Assembly (NCBI RefSeq): GCF_008065375.1 | Contig: NZ_VJYI01000004.1 | Span: 558,001 to 622,000 of the forward strand | Reading direction: 5' to 3' | Origin: Nonomuraea sp. SYSU D8015 | GTDB lineage: Bacteria > Actinomycetota > Actinomycetes > Streptosporangiales > Streptosporangiaceae | Length of the DNA stretch: 64,000 bases | Shown: positions 61,842 through 64,000 of the stretch, in pieces | Position numbering within the stretch: position 1 is the stretch's first letter | Layout: every line of letters starts with the position of its first letter | Notes under the pieces: model-generated | Database searches by the model: none | What the model was told of the DNA's origin: nothing | The model's input: only the letters and a program-made list of their open reading frames with translations | Position numbers and translations under genes: made by a program

Positions 61842-62630
61842 ATGACGACCGAGTACGCGGGCAGCGGGGACTCCGAGCGCACCCTGGAGCTCCTGTGGGG
61901 CGGCAAGGAGCCGGCCGGCCGGGGGCCCAGGCCCAAACTGACCGTCCGGCAGATCGCCGACGCCGCCATCGAGGTCGCCGATTCCGAAGGGCTGGAGGTG
62001 CTGTCCATGCGCCGGGTCGCCGAACGGCTCGGGGTCGGCACCATGTCGCTGTACACCTATGTGCCTGGCAAGCACGAGCTCATCGACGTGATGCTCGACA
62101 CCGTGATCGGAGAAGTCCCCCTGGTCGACGACGATCACGGCGACTGGCGAGCGAAACTCACCGCGATCGCGCGGAATGACTGGGCGCTCTACACCCGCCA
62201 CCCATGGGTCCTGCAGATCGCCGGCCACCGTCCGGTGATGGGGCCCAACACCTTGGCCGCCGTCGCCTCATCGCTCCGCGCCGTGACGGGGATCGGGCTG
62301 TCGGAGGCCGAGATGGTCTCCGTGATCGACTTCATCGACGCCTACGTTCGCGGCAAGGCCCGGGAGGCGGTGGACATCGCCCAGGCCGAACGCCGCACCC
62401 AGATCAGCGACGACCAGTGGTGGCAGAGGCAGATCCCGCTGTGGGAGCGGCACATCGACCTGGAGCGCTACCCGATGCTGACCAACCCGGCCATCGCCGA
62501 GGCGATCGTCGGCGCCGGCGCCGACCTGTTCGAGTTCGGCCTGCAACGAGCGCTCGACGGAATCCAGGCCTACCTCGACGCCCGCACCCGCTCCCAACCG
62601 CACGACCCGCCGGGCCGGACCGCCCCCTGA
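61842..62630 (+). CDS. TetR-family transcriptional regulator
   Basis: The 262-residue protein has a TetR HTH (LTVRQIADAAIEVADSEGLEVLSMRRVAERLGVGTMSLYTYVPGKHELIDVMLD) and a TetR_C-like ligand domain (DWRAKLTAIARNDWALYTRHPWVLQIAGH ... DLFEFGLQRALDGI). ATG 61842 was taken as the start. It lies 37 bases after a perfect operator and opposite DUF418; the downstream MFS gene is convergent and may or may not be regulated. Confidence 0.93.
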   Translation: MTTEYAGSGDSERTLELLWGGKEPAGRGPRPKLTVRQIADAAIEVADSEGLEVLSMRRVAERLGVGTMSLYTYVPGKHELIDVMLDTVIGEVPLVDDDHGDWRAKLTAIARNDWALYTRHPWVLQIAGHRPVMGPNTLAAVASSLRAVTGIGLSEAEMVSVIDFIDAYVRGKAREAVDIAQAERRTQISDDQWWQRQIPLWERHIDLERYPMLTNPAIAEAIVGAGADLFEFGLQRALDGIQAYLDARTRSQPHDPPGRTAP

Positions 62631-62660
62631 AGTCAACGATGACTGAATTATCTCAAGCCG

Positions 62661-64000
62661 TCACATCCGCGCCGCCAGGACCTCCTCGGGGATCTCCTTC
62701 GGCACGCCGCGCAGCCCCACCAGCGCCAGCACCGCGACCAGGGCCAGCAGCACCGCCGTGACCAGCGACGTCAGGTGCACCCCTTCCAGGAACGCCATCT
62801 GCGCCGCCCGCAGCAGCGCCCCGGCCTGCTCGGCGGGCAGCGCCGCGGCCGTGCCCACCGCCCCGGCGATCGACTCCGTGGCGGATTCGCCGGGCACCCC
62901 CGCCGGCAGCACCAGGTTGGCGCGGTAGACGGTGTTGAGCACCGTGCCGAGGATCGCGATGCCGAGTGCCCCGCCCAGCTCGAACGCCGTCTCCGACACC
63001 GCGGCCGCCGCCCCGGCCCGCTCCCTGGGCGCGGTGGCCAGCACGTTGTCGTTGTTGACCGTGAAGGTGAACCCGATGCCGACCCCGCCGATCACCATGA
63101 CGGGCAGCAGCGTGAGGTAGTTCAGCTCGGCGCCGAGCGTGGTGTAGTAGAGGAACGAGCCCGCGTTCATGGCCAGGCCCAGCGCGACCACGCCGTTCCT
63201 GCCGATGTGGCGGATCAGCTTGGCGGCCAGCACCCCGCCGACCGCGGCGCTGAGGCCGCCGGGCAGTTGCGCCAGCCCCGCCTGGAGCGGCGACCAGCCG
63301 AGGACGAGCTGCAGATACCAGGCGAACATGAGCATCATGGCGGACATCGCGAAGATCGCCAGCAGGTTCGTGAGGATGGACGCGGTGAACGCCCTGCGCG
63401 CGAAGAGCCGCACGTCGATCAGCGGCTCGGCCAGCCGCGTCTGCCGCCACGCGAACACCGCCAGCAGCACCACTCCGGCCACGCCGGCGACGATCACGTC
63501 GGCGTGCTCGACGCCCTTGTGCGCGGCCTCCTTGACCGCGTAGACGACGGACACCACGCCGGCGCACGACAGGACGACGCTGGCCAGGTCAAGGCGCCCC
63601 GCGTCCGGGTTGCGCGACTCGGGCAGCACCAGGACCCCACCGACCAGTACCAGCAGCATGATCGGGACGTTGATCAGGAACACCGACCCCCACCAGAGGT
63701 GGTCGAGCAGCAGCCCGCCGACCACCGGGCCCACGGCGAAGCCCGCGGCGCTCATGCCGCTCCAGATGCCGATGGCCGCGGTCCGCTCGCCGGGCTCGGT
63801 GAACACGTTCCTGACGATCGACAGAGTGGAGGGCATGATCGTGGCGCCGGCCACGCCGAGCAGCGCCCTGGCCGCGATCAGCAGCTCGGGGTTGGGCGCG
63901 TACGCCGTCACGACCGAGGCAGCCCCGAACGCGGCCGCGCCGATCAGCAGCAGGCGCTTGCGGCCGATGCGGTCGCCGAGGTTGCCCATGGTGATGAGCA
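62661..64000 (-). CDS. DHA2-type MFS multidrug exporter (EmrB/QacA-like), N-terminus off the window
   Basis: The frame is open through the right edge, so the N-terminal helices are missing. What remains has motif A (MGNLGDRIGRKRLLLIGAAAFG), motif C-like GVAGATIMPSTLSIVRNVF, SAAGFAVGPVVGGLLLDHLWWGSVFLINVPI, and further helices to a total consistent with a 14-helix DHA2 exporter. The short C-terminal tail ends VPKEIPEEVLAARM. It probably exports cationic or hydrophobic drugs by proton antiport. It converges on the TetR gene. Confidence 0.92.
   Translation of the reverse strand, partial: LITMGNLGDRIGRKRLLLIGAAAFGAASVVTAYAPNPELLIAARALLGVAGATIMPSTLSIVRNVFTEPGERTAAIGIWSGMSAAGFAVGPVVGGLLLDHLWWGSVFLINVPIMLLVLVGGVLVLPESRNPDAGRLDLASVVLSCAGVVSVVYAVKEAAHKGVEHADVIVAGVAGVVLLAVFAWRQTRLAEPLIDVRLFARRAFTASILTNLLAIFAMSAMMLMFAWYLQLVLGWSPLQAGLAQLPGGLSAAVGGVLAAKLIRHIGRNGVVALGLAMNAGSFLYYTTLGAELNYLTLLPVMVIGGVGIGFTFTVNNDNVLATAPRERAGAAAAVSETAFELGGALGIAILGTVLNTVYRANLVLPAGVPGESATESIAGAVGTAAALPAEQAGALLRAAQMAFLEGVHLTSLVTAVLLALVAVLALVGLRGVPKEIPEEVLAARM

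Overview
The window is a high-GC chromosome segment of an actinomycete, most likely a member of the Streptosporangiales (Nonomuraea/Streptosporangium-like). That placement is inferred from three things: GC-rich third codon positions throughout, a conservon (histidine kinase, roadblock, DUF742, GTPase) beside the SRP gene, and the actinobacterial order ffh-rpsP-KH-rimM-trmD-rplS-lepB-lepB-rnhB-DUF2469-yraN-yifB-dprA-xerC ... rpsB-tsf-pyrH-frr-cdsA-rlmN. No rRNA, tRNA, CRISPR array or intact transposase was recognised.

Layout. Positions 1-3546 hold the conservon, with its kinase cut by the left edge. Positions 3604-17127 are a housekeeping block: protein targeting, ribosomal proteins, tRNA/rRNA processing, signal peptidases, RNase HII, competence-type genes and a Xer recombinase. 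Positions 17219-20535 hold an M23 peptidase and a divergent MFS exporter/ArsR-type regulator pair with three phased operators. Positions 21109-28048 run from rpsB to rlmN. Positions 28063-31504 hold a small ABC transporter, a DivIVA-motif protein, a HAD phosphatase and a broken acetyltransferase. Positions 31521-39573 hold an inositol-like/glycoside catabolic locus (IolD, PHP hydrolase, IolE-like isomerase, Gfo/Idh oxidoreductase, GH38 mannosidase). Positions 40232-50197 hold an agmatine/putrescine uptake and degradation locus with an Lrp regulator.

Positions 51219-60071 are an accessory island. It holds a PIN/antitoxin pair, an HNH restriction-type nuclease, a tight three-gene operon (PD-(D/E)xK nuclease with zinc ribbons, DUF7662+DUF6884-like protein, GIY-YIG-like protein), an AT-richer orphan, a truncated NucA/NucB DNase with a possible immunity partner, and a frameshifted DUF6461 gene. 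The three-gene operon is the best candidate in the window for an undescribed anti-mobile-element system. The window closes with a DUF418 membrane protein and TetR regulator sharing a perfect 17-bp inverted repeat, and a DHA2 drug exporter cut by the right edge.

Two sequence-level themes recur. Tandem repeats of 6, 15, 16, 18 and 35 bp have arisen inside or between housekeeping genes. A 39-bp sequence also occurs twice, 38/39 identical and in opposite orientation, at 40146-40184 and 60523-60561, bracketing the polyamine locus and the accessory island.
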